Positions 45,509 through 56,953 of a stretch of DNA of 64,000 nucleotides are shown here, piece after piece (the first letter of the stretch is position 1; every line of letters starts with the position of its first letter). The position numbers and the translations under genes were made by a program. Below the pieces are notes generated by a model. It was not told the origin of the DNA and did no database searches. It saw only the letters and a program-made list of their open reading frames with translations. Source of the stretch: Saksenaea vasiformis B4078 (taxonomy: Eukaryota; Mucoromycota; Mucoromycetes; Mucorales; Saksenaeaceae). Location of the stretch: contig JNDT01002218.1 in NCBI GenBank assembly GCA_000697055.1, positions 62,001 to 126,000 on the forward strand, read 5' to 3'.

Positions 45509-48500
45509 ATGGCGACAACCGACGCTGCATTTAAGGTCTTCACCTTACCAACTAACATTGACTCCCACATCAGTCCCTTTTGGGGAACTGTGAAGGAGAA
45601 TGGCGTCTTTTTGTTGCAACGTTCAAAGGCACAAAAAAATGCCATCATGCGTAGTGTGCTGGGCACATTGCAAAATGTGTAGGTGTTCCATAGTCTCATG
45701 ACCTTTTGAGCTAAGCAACGTAGGCACATGCAATTAGACTTGATACAAAGCAACCAGCTTATCGTGTACTTTACCGACGAGTGAATGGATCCTGTTTACA
45801 GATAGCCGTTGCTGAGACAGAGAAGCAAATTGAGACAGCCTGGAGCTGGATCGAACGTGTGTATATCCCTTTGCTTATCTTGGAAAACAATGGATTAATC
45901 AAAAAAAAACCCCGTTTGCTAGTGAACCTGCTGCCACCATTAGATATTCTTGATGACACGGAAAAGGAAGATTTCGTTGTGACCAAAATTAATTCGATTG
46001 TAACACGACGAGGTAAAAAAAAAAAAGAGGGTTGTAAAAATAAGTATTCATTTGGAACAAAAGATACTGGCACGGATGAGATCTCCACGGATGGAAAAGT
46101 AAGAAATGCTTCAAGGAGCTTTCGACAGACGTTTAACGTATCTGCCACGGAGCGTTTGGTCAATTGTATGCATTTGTCCATTATAACCATGTAGTTAACG
46201 CAGAGAACGGTAGACTATTCCTGTGCATATCACACCAGTCGCCTGACCAGTCAAGGCTGGTTGTATATCAGTGAAAATTACGTCGCATTCTATTCATACT
46301 TGCTTGGGTATGAGACAAAACTTCTGGTTGAACTCAAAGATATACAAGATATCAAAAAAGAGAAATCCAAGCGAGGTATGTTCGCCGACGCGATCAGACT
46401 TGTAACAAAAGACAAGGCAGAGGTAGCTTTTTTCTTCTTTAATTTGCACAAAAAAAAAGTTACATGCTGACACGTCATGGTAGCACTTTTTCTCAAATCT
46501 TTTTAAACGGGACGAGGTGGAACATTCTTCTAAAGCGAGAAAACGTGGCTAACTACTTTTTTTGTTCATAGGTCCACGATATCTTGGTGCAACTGACAGG
46601 ATTGGCCATGCAACGGTTGCTAAAGAACACCGCGTTGGAGCAATCACCTGGTGGCGAGATTTCTATTGATATTCAGGACAGCGATATTGATGCCATTAGC
46701 GACAAAGACACGCCCATGTCACATATGAGTGCCTTGTCAGCAACTAAGCTCAGAGAGCTTGTTCAGCCTCTCAAGACAAATCTCGCCGCACAGAAACGGG
46801 ACGAAGCATTTCGAGCAAGATTTCGTTTGCCAATGACAGAATGTTTGCTTCAGACTGTGGATGCTATCTTCCCTGTCGAAGAACAAGCGAATGCGACGGA
46901 CGAGAAAAAAACGACACTCTACAGTGGTCAATTGCATTTGTCCGAAGCATTTTTAGCGTTCACTTCAACTCAGAAAGGCCGTTTTATGGAAACTGTGTTG
47001 CCGTTATACACGATCCGTCGCGTAGAAAAATTGAATGATCAATCGCATGCATTCTCGGTCAAAATCGTGAATTGGCATCAGCGAATTTCGATTTTCCATC
47101 TCAACGTGTAAGAGTTCTTTTTTTTTGGCAGAAGCAATAGGAATGACATTGTTTGTCTTATGGCTGGTTACACAGAACAAAGGAACAGTACGCGTCGTTT
47201 TCCCAAGATTTGACATCAAATTTGCGCAAGCAGATCAAATTGATGAAGATGATGAAGCAATTCCTAGCGACATGCGCCTCCGAGGCATTAGTAGCCGATA
47301 AGGGTCAGGAAGATATGGACAAAGTGCCTGGCGGCCTGGGCCTCACGTTCGGTTTTCCTGGCGATCCAAAGAAACTCAAAGATAGAACCAAAATGAAACT
47401 TTGGAAACAGTTTTATCAAGGTAACATACATCCATCATTCGATCTGAGCTAGCTCATGCTTTTTCTAGAACACGGAAGAAATCTGACCGCGATCAGGACA
47501 CCCCATTTTGCTAAACTCGTTCGTGTCGGTCTACCAAACAGATTACGCGGAGAAGTATGGGAGACGTGTTCGGGAGCAATTTATCAGCGTTTCATGAACC
47601 AAGGCCTGTATGACAGAATTTTGGAAGAAAACAAGGATAAAAATTCGCTGAGTTTGGAAGAGATCGAAAAAGATCTTAACAGGTATAAACAAACACGCAC
47701 GCTGTGGTTAACGTTTTACTGAATTTGTCGCATTGACGTTCAGATCGCTTCCGGAGTATTCAGCATACCAAACGCCACAGGGTATCAATAGTCTGCGCCG
47801 TGTGCTAAGCGCCTATTCGTGGAAGGATCCAGAATTGGGATACTGTCAAGCTATGAACATTGTAACATCTGCTTTATTAATGTAAGGACTATGGATCATA
47901 TGGAAACTGCTTTAAGCTTACAATGTGTCTTCAGTTATATGAGCGAAGAGCAAGCATTTTTCACATTAAGCGTCCTTTGCGATGATATGCTCCCTGGTTA
48001 TTACAGCACATCCATGTACGGTGCTCTGCTCGATCAAATTATATTTGAGCATCTACTGGAAACAATGATGCCGATCCTGCATACACATTTTAAGAAGACA
48101 GACATCCAGCTATCGGTCGCTTGTCTTCCATGGTTCCTTAGTCTGTACATCAATTCAATGCCCCTCTTGTTTGCTTTCAGAGTGCTTGATTGTTTTTTCA
48201 TGGATGGACCGAAAGTCCTGTTTCAGATTGGGTGAGTGTTATCTACCAAAGAAAAAAAAAATTGGCAACTCAAACTAATATTATTTTTGTTTTGGTTTAT
48301 GCTAGTCTTGGTACGTAGCTGCTGATGATGCGGCGTCTAGCGGTAACTAATATCCTTATAGCGATCCTGAAGATCAATGGTGACGAATTACTTAAGACGA
48401 CAGATGATGGCGCATTTATGAGCGTTCTTAAAACCTATTTCAATTCGTTGCATCAGCCTCTCTATCCAAATTCAGATAATCCGAAAACACGGACATTGAC

Positions 48501-49915
48501 GGTAGGATGTAGTTTAGCGTATTTGATCGATGACTGACAAACAATTTCAGAAATTCAACGAATTATTACTTGTTGCCTATCGAGAATTTAGTACTATTAC
48601 GGACCAGAAGGTCCGGGAGCTTCGTCAGCAACATCAACTAAAAGTTGTGGCTGGAATTGAATCCTTTACAAAACGATCAGCTCTTCGGAATATCGACGAC
48701 ACGGCTGGATTGGATAAAGAAGAGCTCGGTATTATTTATGACAAGTTTTACAATGTCCTCTACTACAAAGAAAAGCGAAGCGATCGAACGGATTCGAGAA
48801 TGGACTGTGCTTCGTTTGAAACCTTTATTGGCTCATTGGCCAAGTGGGCAAAGACGACAATGCGTGATCTTGAAAACGGCGAACGGCAGCTGAAAGTAGG
48901 AAAGGTGTTTTTGTCAAGGCTTTTCAAAGTGTTTGACAAACAAAATGTCGGAAACCTAAGCCTGCAGGTAAAGTTTTCATCATCGATCCATGCGGTTGGC
49001 TTTGTTGATTTATCTCCATCTAGGATGTTGTTTCCGGCATTGGTGCACTTGTTAAAGGAGATCACAATTCACAGATTCAGTTATTTTTTACATTGCATGA
49101 TGCAGACAACGATGGCTATTTGAGCAAGGACGAAATGCTTCAGTTTTCTGAATCCTTACTATGGATCTTCCGAGATACCCAAGATGAACGGTACCTGAAT
49201 TCTGTCTCAGCGTTCCTTCGTCAAGTATTCGAATACTCTGAAACCGCGAAGGATGAAAAAGAAAAACACTTGTCATTAGCTGCACTAAGGTAAAAACGAA
49301 TTGGTACTGGCGAAGGAAAACAGGCGTTGTTCATTCTATTTTAGAATGGTTGTACTGGCAGACGAGATCTTGGAACAGTTTTTCGACCATGAATTTGCAG
49401 CTACGTTCAATCTTGCTGAGAAACCTGCCGAACAGCAGCGAAGTCTGCGACGAGAAATATTTGATGGCCTCTTTAACGCAGGTGTCAGACTAGCCAGTAA
49501 CGGTCGCAGCTTCCTATCCCCTGTTTCGTCCAGGACATCTATTGCTTCCTCTCCTGTCAACAGTCAAACATCCCCGTCTTCGCCTGCACCCGCCTCTGAG
49601 CCTACATCCTCCGTTGAACAACATGTAGAAGAGCCAAAGACGAATGCAGAAGTTGCTGTAGAAGAGGCCGTAGACAGCAAGGAGAACGCTGACGAGTCTG
49701 TCGTTGCAAAAGAGGATGACAAGGACAAAAAGGTGGAAAAGACGGATACCGTAAAGAAAGAGGAAGCAGACAAGGACAGGGAAGAGGATGAGGACGAGGA
49801 AGAAGAAGAAGAAGAAGAAGCAGGTGATGTCTTGGAAGAGGTAGAGAAGCTCTTAAAAGAGTACGGAGATGGAAGTGACGACGAAGATGACGAAACTGCT
49901 GAAATCCATCAATAA
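45509..49915 (+). CDS. GYP2: GRAM-TBC-EF-hand Rab GTPase-activating protein
   Basis: Rab GAP of the Gyp2/Mdr1, TBC1D8/9 type, 1205 aa, 15 exons: 45509-45678, 45738-46012, 46064-46165, 46214-46422, 46484-46516, 46572-47107, 47176-47420, 47469-47682, 47744-47881, 47935-48231, 48306-48310, 48362-48501, 48551-48967, 49024-49289, 49345-49915. Two GRAM-like modules ([16 protein letters not shown]..., about 175-270, and [20 protein letters not shown]..., about 355-440), then TBC (about 545-750) with both catalytic fingers: Arg in IEKDLNRSLPEY and Gln in LGYCQAMN. A canonical EF-hand, [12 protein letters not shown], lies near residue 945. The tail is Ser/Pro-rich then strongly acidic ([14 protein letters not shown]). 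Exon 11 is only 5 nt. The Rab substrate is unknown. Confidence 0.94.
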
Positions 49916-50059
49916 GATGGACACATATCCCTGGTTTCTGTCATTGAGGTTCAATAAACTACTGACTTCTGAATGGGCTTTTGCGCAGTGAAGGATATAC
50001 TTTCACATGGAATCAAAGCTGTTCCTCAGTACACCAATCGGAACGCACAAAATAACATT

Positions 50060-50082
50060 ATTTAAAGGGACGCATGAATTTC
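50060..50082 (+). repeat. 23-bp exact match to dispersed repeat end
   Basis: Identical to 20938-20960 over 23 bp, core TTAAAGGGACGCATGAATT. The sequence upstream does not obviously align with copy 1, so this is a fragment or an end shared by different elements. Confidence 0.7.
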
Positions 50083-50879
50083 TTTTTTTTTCTTCTCTCT
50101 TTAAATATTCCCATTCCGTGCTGGGAGACTATCTTTTGACCGGCTCTGGTGTCGTGGTCCCAGACAGTTTTCCCCCCTTTCTTTTAATTTTAAGTTATTT
50201 TCATCTTTTTTCGTAACCATCCCAGAGAAACTTTCAGCTTGCTTTCGGTTTGTCTCTGATATCATATTCCAACCACTTCTGACACCATGAGAGCTGAAAT
50301 TATCGAGAGGCCACTGTATACGATAAGAGAAGGCGGGAGACGTGACATTTGCTCTGGGAGAAGAGGAGTTGTACGGCATGACTGTTGCAGGGCCGGCGAC
50401 TTCAGAAGCACCATATTGTGCAGATGGCGTTGTTGCATCTAGTGGAAAAGAATAGCGTGGAGACATGTCTGTTAGAGACATCAAGGGCCCTCAAGGAAGC
50501 TAGTAGATCCAAGATCAGCTTTGACCACCATAAAGGCATGTTTGGACTGCTCTCTATGTTGAAACACATCGCAAATACATACAATCTGGCGGCCTATGAA
50601 AAGCTGAGTAACTTGAGGATCTTATTCCTTCATGCGCATGGTATGCGGATTCTGAATTGATATTGACCAATGCTGAGTTCTCTTATAGGTGAAGCTGTGC
50701 GGCACTGGTCATTTCCAATTCCTCAGGAAAGGTATCCACGTCATGATGAAGGAGTCAAAAATCGAAAAGCCTACCAAGTTCGACAAGAAAGCAGATGAGC
50801 TGCTTCTGTTTCCGTGGTCGTGCTAGCAGGGTATAAGTGAAGGAGCCTTTCCGCTTCCTCGAGCTTCTGACGGATGCGA

Positions 50880-51520
50880 AATAATGTGTGGCATCCCTTG
50901 GCGCATAGTACTGACTCTCTCGAAGACTGGAAGTGTGATTATTCGCGGAGAAAACGGTCGATCCGATACGAAGGAAGCCGCTACACCGTGCTCGGGCACA
51001 AGATCTGTAGCTTGTGTGATTAAATGTAGCCTGAGATTTCCACAGACACTGTCCAAGAAAAGAAAGCGAGCAGGTCATGCTGAAATTATACTTAAAGGAA
51101 CTGTAGCTGGCCATTATCTTAGCTTTCGTAAGGCCACAATAAATAAGATGGACAGACGGAAATTTATTTTCTGGTCATGGATAATGCTCCTCTGAATAAC
51201 GCCGATGAAAATATTGATCATCGAGAATATCAATGTGCTTCGTCTTCCATTGTATTCGCACGAGCTTCATCCCATTGAGCAGAGCCAAATTGCAGGAGGC
51301 TCTTGGCAAATGGATCGCTAACGACTTGAATCAGCGAAGCGTCCAATATTTAAAGCTGAGCAATTTCGAAGGCTTTGCTTCTCATTATTGTAGATCTCTA
51401 GATACGGCCGCAAAGCAGAGAAAATGTAAGCTTTTCTTTACATTGGTCCATAACAGGCGTCTATACACACCTTACGTAAGAAAAAAGCATCCATGGTGGA
51501 AACACCTTGAGGTGTAAAAA
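50880..51520 (+). pseudogene. Decayed DDE (Tc1/mariner-like) transposase
   Basis: Degenerate transposase-like coding sequence spread over several frames. One frame (50884-51195) reads LSKKRKRAGHAEIILKGTVA then GHYLSFRKATINKMDRRKF. A shift at about 51168 leads to FLVMDNAPLNNADENIDHRE (the MDNAP block holds the second catalytic Asp). Another shift gives VLRLPLYSHELHPIEQ, the classic block before the third acidic residue; the usual FW after PIEQ is missing. At least two frameshifts and no start show it is dead. Tc1-like DDE assignment follows from the block order; terminal inverted repeats were not found. Confidence 0.7.
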
Positions 51521-51976
51521 AAAAAAGGTAACACTTATCGTTGGTGTAACTACAATACCTTCCTCAGTATGTAGGATAAGAACGACGTAGCAGTAATCCC
51601 ATATTTTTTTCCCGTCAAGGTTCTATTGCCATTCAGTTTTTGCAACCTTGGTGACACAAAAGAAAAACTTTTCTTCCTCTATGCATACCACCTAAAAAAG
51701 GAAATAAAATTTGTTTGAGAACCATGAAAATGGCTAAAATAACCATAGCTCTAAGGTAAGAGCATCTTGTACCGCTTGCTGCTATTCTGCACTTAAGGAA
51801 CAAGAAACCCTGTCTCCCTTGTTCCATGTAATTCTAAACCCGCACCACAGCCACACACAAGAAAAAGTGAAGTTGATTCGTCCATCGAGGGAACTAAAGG
51901 GAACCCGGAATTTCAAAATCAAATGTATAAAAAGGACCCTTTTTTTTCTTGACCACTTCACCCCACAATTGCCATC

Positions 51977-52511
51977 ATGACTGCATACATCAATCCTGAA
52001 GTTCGCCTTGTGAAAACAGACGATGATTGGAAACAATGCATGGATGTCCGTGTCCGTGTATTTGTTGACGAGCAGAAATACCCTTTACATACCGAAACAG
52101 AAGAGTTAGTTTGACAATCCTGCGGGAGGATCCCTTGAAAAAATGACTCATCATTTTGTGTTTTTTAGTCCATACGACCCTGATTGCATCCATTGGTTAG
52201 CTACATGTGACTATGGATCAGCTAGAGTGCCTGTTGGAACAGTTCGCATGTACTCTGTATCCGACACCGTCGGAAAACTGGGACGGCTTGCAGTCATCGG
52301 AGATGCGCGAGGTCTCCGACTTGGTGTCAGACTTGTGCAAGCGCTGATTGAAGGAGCCCGTGAACGCGGCAAGACAGCCATTGTGCTTCACGCGCAATAC
52401 GATAAACAAGGCTTCTACGAGAAACTGGGATTTGTAGTCGAGAAAGGCGATGAGGAGACCTTTTTAGAAGACGGCACCCCTCACATTCGTATGTGGAATC
52501 GCTCTATCTAA
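51977..52511 (+). CDS. GNAT-family N-acetyltransferase
   Basis: Acetyl-CoA-dependent N-acetyltransferase of unknown acceptor. Two exons, 51977-52104 and 52169-52511, about 156 aa. Order of GNAT elements: DWKQCMDVRVRVFVDEQKYP, PVGTVRMYS (motif D/A strand), GRLAVIGDARGLRLGVRLVQ with the pyrophosphate-binding R-G-x-x-x-G/A pattern (ARGLRLG), then AIVLHAQYDKQGFYEKLGF (motif B) and IRMWNRSI at the end. Compact one-domain proteins of this YjcF/ElaA-like type are common in fungi. A spermidine or glucosamine-6-phosphate acceptor cannot be told apart from the sequence. Confidence 0.9.
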
Positions 52512-54028
52512 GCTCCCTCACATCTCAAATCAACCCAACTCATGAGACCAACGTTCACATAACGGCATTAATAAAGTCTGACATTTTGAAAAACCATCAA
52601 TACTCCCTACAGTTATTTGCCGTTGAAAGTTGTCAAACATGTCTTCAACACACCGAAGACGCAATTGTTTCACGAGAACACTCGGGACAACCCCTCTATC
52701 ACTTGCTTCAGCTTATCTATCAAATAGCATTACAGCACTCCTTTTTATGGCTAAAGAATAGACATAAAAACGTGAATAATCCTGTATGTATATAAATTGA
52801 CATCCTTACCGGGGATACCTTCTTGAAAAACAGAGCCAAAGAATTTAAAAATGGTTCACCCGTGCCTTTAAATACGGATCATTTTTGGATGAAACCTTTT
52901 CTTACCTTGAGCACATTTTTACTGCTTTCCGACAGAATATTGGGAAATCGATTAGTGAAGTACCTCAATGCAAAAGCAATAATATTGCCTTCAGATATTT
53001 TTACTGCTTCCGAAGAATATCGAAATCCCATCGCTGAAGGACTTTAATGCAAAACTGAGATTACCCAGGCGCGAACTATCTCTTGGATTAACGCAAATGA
53101 ACCACTTCTTCACGCCAAGACGCATCACTCTCCAGCGCTAAAATTATTTGGCTTAAACGTCTCATAATATTTATCTGATGCAAACGTGGATTCCAAATCC
53201 AGTATTTGCGTCCAAGTACGAATTTTCCATGATGCCACATGGGATTTGCTGCCGACTTATGCGTTCATGGCCGCATATTCGATTCCTTTCTTAGCGTGGG
53301 ATTGGCTCCTCATGGACGCAAAAGTTATATAAATTAGCGTAGAAATTTGTTCTATCAACGTAGGCGGGATGAAATTGCCAAGGAGGTCACGATAGCGAAA
53401 CCAAGACAAACACGTCTTTTGTTCCTGTGAGAAACGGCAAAATTACCGGGAATTGGGATCATCAAGGGGGGAGGGTTTACAATGTGTAGGAATAATTGCT
53501 TCCTCAGCCAACAGCTTTTTCTCACAGCTTTACTCAATGATGTCTGTTGAAAGTTATAGAAGAATCGAACTACCATTGCTTTTTAAGAGAAAATCAAAAA
53601 CTTCGCGTCATTATCCGTTAACAATATGTTTCAAATTATTTAGATATCAATGTGTAGATGTATTAAAAAGGGCGGGAGTAACAACTGCAGTTCTTTCTTC
53701 ATGCGGAGAAAGCGAAGGTTAATTCAAGACGCGTACGTCTGTTAAGAACATCTGTCCGCTTTGCAGGAAGGTAGCTATTTCTTCCTCCGTCCATTTGATT
53801 AGATCTCTTCTGTTTTCTTCATGACATTGAAACCATATTGCCGGTAAGCTTAGAGCTCTGCACCCAGTCTGAATGCTCAACGATCTCAGGAGTAGATCGG
53901 GCTCGAAGAGAGAGCTGGGATCAAGCGACTGAAATTCTGGCGCGGCATTAAAACAGTCACAATGCACCGCGATACATGCAAAGCAATGTTGCATGCAAAA
54001 AAATGAAACAACTCTGCCATTCGGGCCT
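52512..54028. other. Intergenic region with dispersed repeat copy 2
   Basis: No supported gene. The repeat occupies 52862-53131. A TATAAATTAG sequence at 53328 and short ORFs follow; nothing recognisable. An in-frame ATG at 53993 upstream of the chosen APC6 start is possible. Confidence 0.5.
52862..53131 (+). repeat. Dispersed repeat, copy 2 (plus orientation)
   Basis: Aligns with the reverse complement of 20755-20960. It begins CCTTTAAATACGGATCATTT and ends around CGCCAAGACGCATCAC. It is longer than copy 1 because of an extra stretch of about 80-100 bp in the middle, where TTTTACTGCTT-CCGA occurs twice (near 52918 and 52999), so copy 2 has an internal partial duplication or copy 1 a deletion. 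Confidence 0.75.
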
Positions 54029-56647
54029 ATGATGCAAGGCCAACGACAACGAGGGGCCAGAACACCTGGGACACCAGATTCTCATGGCCACATTGCGTCT
54101 TTTAGTCCTCGAGAAACATCGCTTTCGCCGATTGCGCATTTTCAGCAATCGGAACCGTCCTATTCGCCGTACCGTAGTTCTGCATCTCCCAACCGATCTG
54201 GCGTTATGCGTGAAGTAGGCTTTTTATCATGGCCATTTCCAGCACAATACAATACGCGTATGCCCCGGCCTATGCGTCAACGTTATAATGAGGGCGACTA
54301 TGATACTTTGCGAGACGTACGACTGCGGAATTTGCGCGACGAAGCCGAACACCTTCATCTTCCAAAAGCTGCAGCCTTTTTCGGCGATTTATCTATGGCT
54401 ATAAGCGGTAGGCTTACTCGATCCGGGACTTTGTTTCTCACTTTGTTTACAGACGAAGTCGAGAACGTATATTCCCTTGCTCAGACGTATTACCAAACGC
54501 AACAGTACGAACGTGCACTGGACCTCCTGAATAAGAAAGACACGCTGATCAGGAGCGTTGAATGTCGTTATCTCGCCGGCCTGTGTGCGGTGAGCACATG
54601 TAGCATTTGATCCTCTGAAATGCTTACCTTGCGTGGTAGGCTGCCCTGGAAAACTGGCGGGATGTATTGGATTATTTAGGACATGAGAATCCATTTGCTG
54701 TGCGTAACACTGAGAACGTGACGTTTTCATCATTTATGCGCGACACCTCAACACAAAGCACAATCAAGGTATAGATAAGACAAGAAAATGAATACTAATA
54801 ATCCGTGACAATAGCTGGAATCAGCCATGTGTTATGCACGAGGCTATGCCTACCTACAGCTACGTGAAGTGGCAAAAGCGAAAAGCTGTTTTAAAGAAGC
54901 TCTTACAGCTGATGTGAAATGTTATGATGCAAGTTGACAGCCATGTTTAGATTCCCATTTGTTTACCTCCCCCCCCTTTTTTTTTAGGCGCTGGAAGCAT
55001 TGATACAATACAATATGCTGGAAGAAGCTGATGGTGTGCATGTTTGTGTGCCTGCATGACTTGTAATTGATTGGCTTATCCAAGGATTTAGAGTGGTCAT
55101 TTATATCATCCTTACCATACAAGGAGCACTGCGGAGAGGATATGGAATTCTTTCGAACAATGTATATGCTTAAGCTGAAAAGGGTAAGGCATAGGCCTGG
55201 ATCGGGATACACTTTTACTAACCTTTTACGTTAGTTCTCTCACGTAGGACAGATCACAGAAGCACAGGAAAAGGTTGAAAATGAGTACAAGGCAGGAAAA
55301 AGTCTGGACGTGTTACACAGTCAGGCGGAGACCTGTCTTGCGGAGAGCAAGTTTGAGAGGTGCTTCGAAATCTGTACAGAGTATGTTCATTTCTAATCCC
55401 TAGGTACCGCGACTAATTCAAGGAACAAAAAAAAAGAATACACAGACGTGATCCATTCTTTACAAATTATATCCCAGCCTATGTGGCATGTCTCTATGAA
55501 TTAGACAAGAAAGTGGAACTCTATGAGTTAGCTCAAGAGCTTGTCGATCGACTAAACGACAAAGCGGTTTCCTGGTACGTTGTGGGTATGTATTATCTTT
55601 ATGTGAAGAAATATCAGGAAGCCCGTCGTTATTTCACGTAAGTTTTCGTGTTGGAGAATGCGTTGAAACGCTTATGGATTGCATGATAGCCAGGCGACCA
55701 CCATCGATCGTTATTTCGAACCAGCATGGCTGGGCTATGGTCACGCTCTTGCAGCTGAGAAAGATAGTGATCAAGCAATTAATGCATACACAAGCTGCAG
55801 CGAGCTTAACCCTGGGTAAACACGCAATGAAAGTTTGAACGACGGATCAATTTACACACATGAATAGCTCTCACATACCATACATGCATATTGGCATGCA
55901 GTACATGGAGCAAAGCAACATGGAGCTTGCCAAAGAGTATCTTTTAAAAAGTATGGCAAAATGTTCTACAGATCCGTTTCTGTTGAATGAATTTGGCGTT
56001 TATTATTACAAAACGGGAGAGTAGGTTAAAAAGACAAGCAAGCACCATGTTTCTGATCAGGTTCTTTTGACAGATACGAAGAATCGTTAAGTTACCTACG
56101 AGAAGCACTGGCACTTGCTCGAAATCGACAAAGTCCTCGCAGTCAAATATGGGAAACGATTTGGACAAATTTGGGCCATACTTATCGTAAACTAAGGTGA
56201 GAATAGTAAAAAAAAAAAAAAAAAAGAAGAATCAGATCAAGGGTTGTTTAGCGTGAATGGTAGGGAGCTGGATCTTGCCCTTCGATGTTTCAACTTCGCC
56301 CTTCGAAGGAATCCAAAAAGCTCCGATATACATGCCACGATGGGTATGATTTATCATTTGCAGCGACGATATCGCAAAGCAATTGAAGAATACGAGCAGG
56401 TAAGGAAGCAGCACGGACAAGTTTTGGAAATGACGAGTATCTCTTTTAGGCTATCCGATCAGGCCACACACATGACTTTATTATTGAACTTTTGAACAGA
56501 GCATACAGAGAAAATGCCACCACCACTACAACACATGTACGCGATATAGAGCCATCTGTCAACCTCTTTACATTGGAAACACTACAAGATGACTCAGCAA
56601 CTTTCATTGACGAAGAAATACGTAAAATCACCAAAAAATTATCCTAA
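54029..56647 (+). CDS. CDC16: Anaphase-promoting complex subunit 6 (CDC16)
   Basis: TPR scaffold subunit of the APC/C ubiquitin ligase. Thirteen exons: 54029-54407, 54453-54589, 54640-54768, 54815-54928, 54988-55033, 55092-55183, 55235-55380, 55446-55637, 55690-55815, 55868-56020, 56074-56196, 56264-56399, 56450-56647, about 656 aa. The N-terminal 60 residues are Ser/Pro-rich (FSPRETSLSPIAH, possible CDK sites), then TPRs: SLAQTYYQTQQYERALDLLN, WYVVGMYYLYVKKYQEARRY, PAWLGYGHALAAEKDSDQAI, PYMHIGMQYMEQSNMELAKE, EFGVYYYKTGEYEESLSYL, TIWTNLGHTYRKLRELDLAL, IHATMGMIYHLQRRYRKAIE. The intron after 54928 has a GC donor (GCAAGT). Start could also be 54032 or 53993. Confidence 0.93.
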
Positions 56648-56953
56648 TAGAGCATGTTCTATAAATTATGGTCTAAAGAAAAACTATTCCTTGATACAGC
56701 ATCCTAGATTTGTAATTGTCGTGGGCTGAAGCATTACGGCACCATGCATACTATTGTGTAAAGTCGCTAGCTAGTGGGTTTAGCATCTAGGTCCCACAAA
56801 AGGGAGGTTTCGCAGGATACCGAAATAATTCAAGCGACCGCCAACGTCAACAGCAATGCATAATATGAGGTTTTTTTTTGCATCATGTGACACCTTTGGC
56901 TTTAACTTGCCGGGGTGTGTTGCATACCTTTTTTCCTTCTTTTCCACCTGTCA
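56648..56953. other. Short intergenic region
   Basis: 306 bp between CDC16 and TAM41. No gene; T-rich run at 56871-56879 and a T/C leader near 56930-56950. Confidence 0.5.

Larger units (their letters stand above)
49916..51976. other. Intergenic region with transposon relic
   Basis: GAP 3' UTR (AATAAA near 49952), then the short match to the dispersed repeat at 50060-50082, an unrecognised stretch at 50.1-50.8 kb, the decayed DDE transposase (50880-51520) and the promoter region of the GNAT gene with a T-run at 51940-51947. Confidence 0.5.

Noticed and set aside
48340..48361. Acceptor AG at 48339-48340 for the Rab GAP exon 12
   Set aside because: It would keep the frame but insert seven residues (VTNILIA) not expected in the TBC fold; the stretch contains a good branch-like TAACTAAT before AG 48361.
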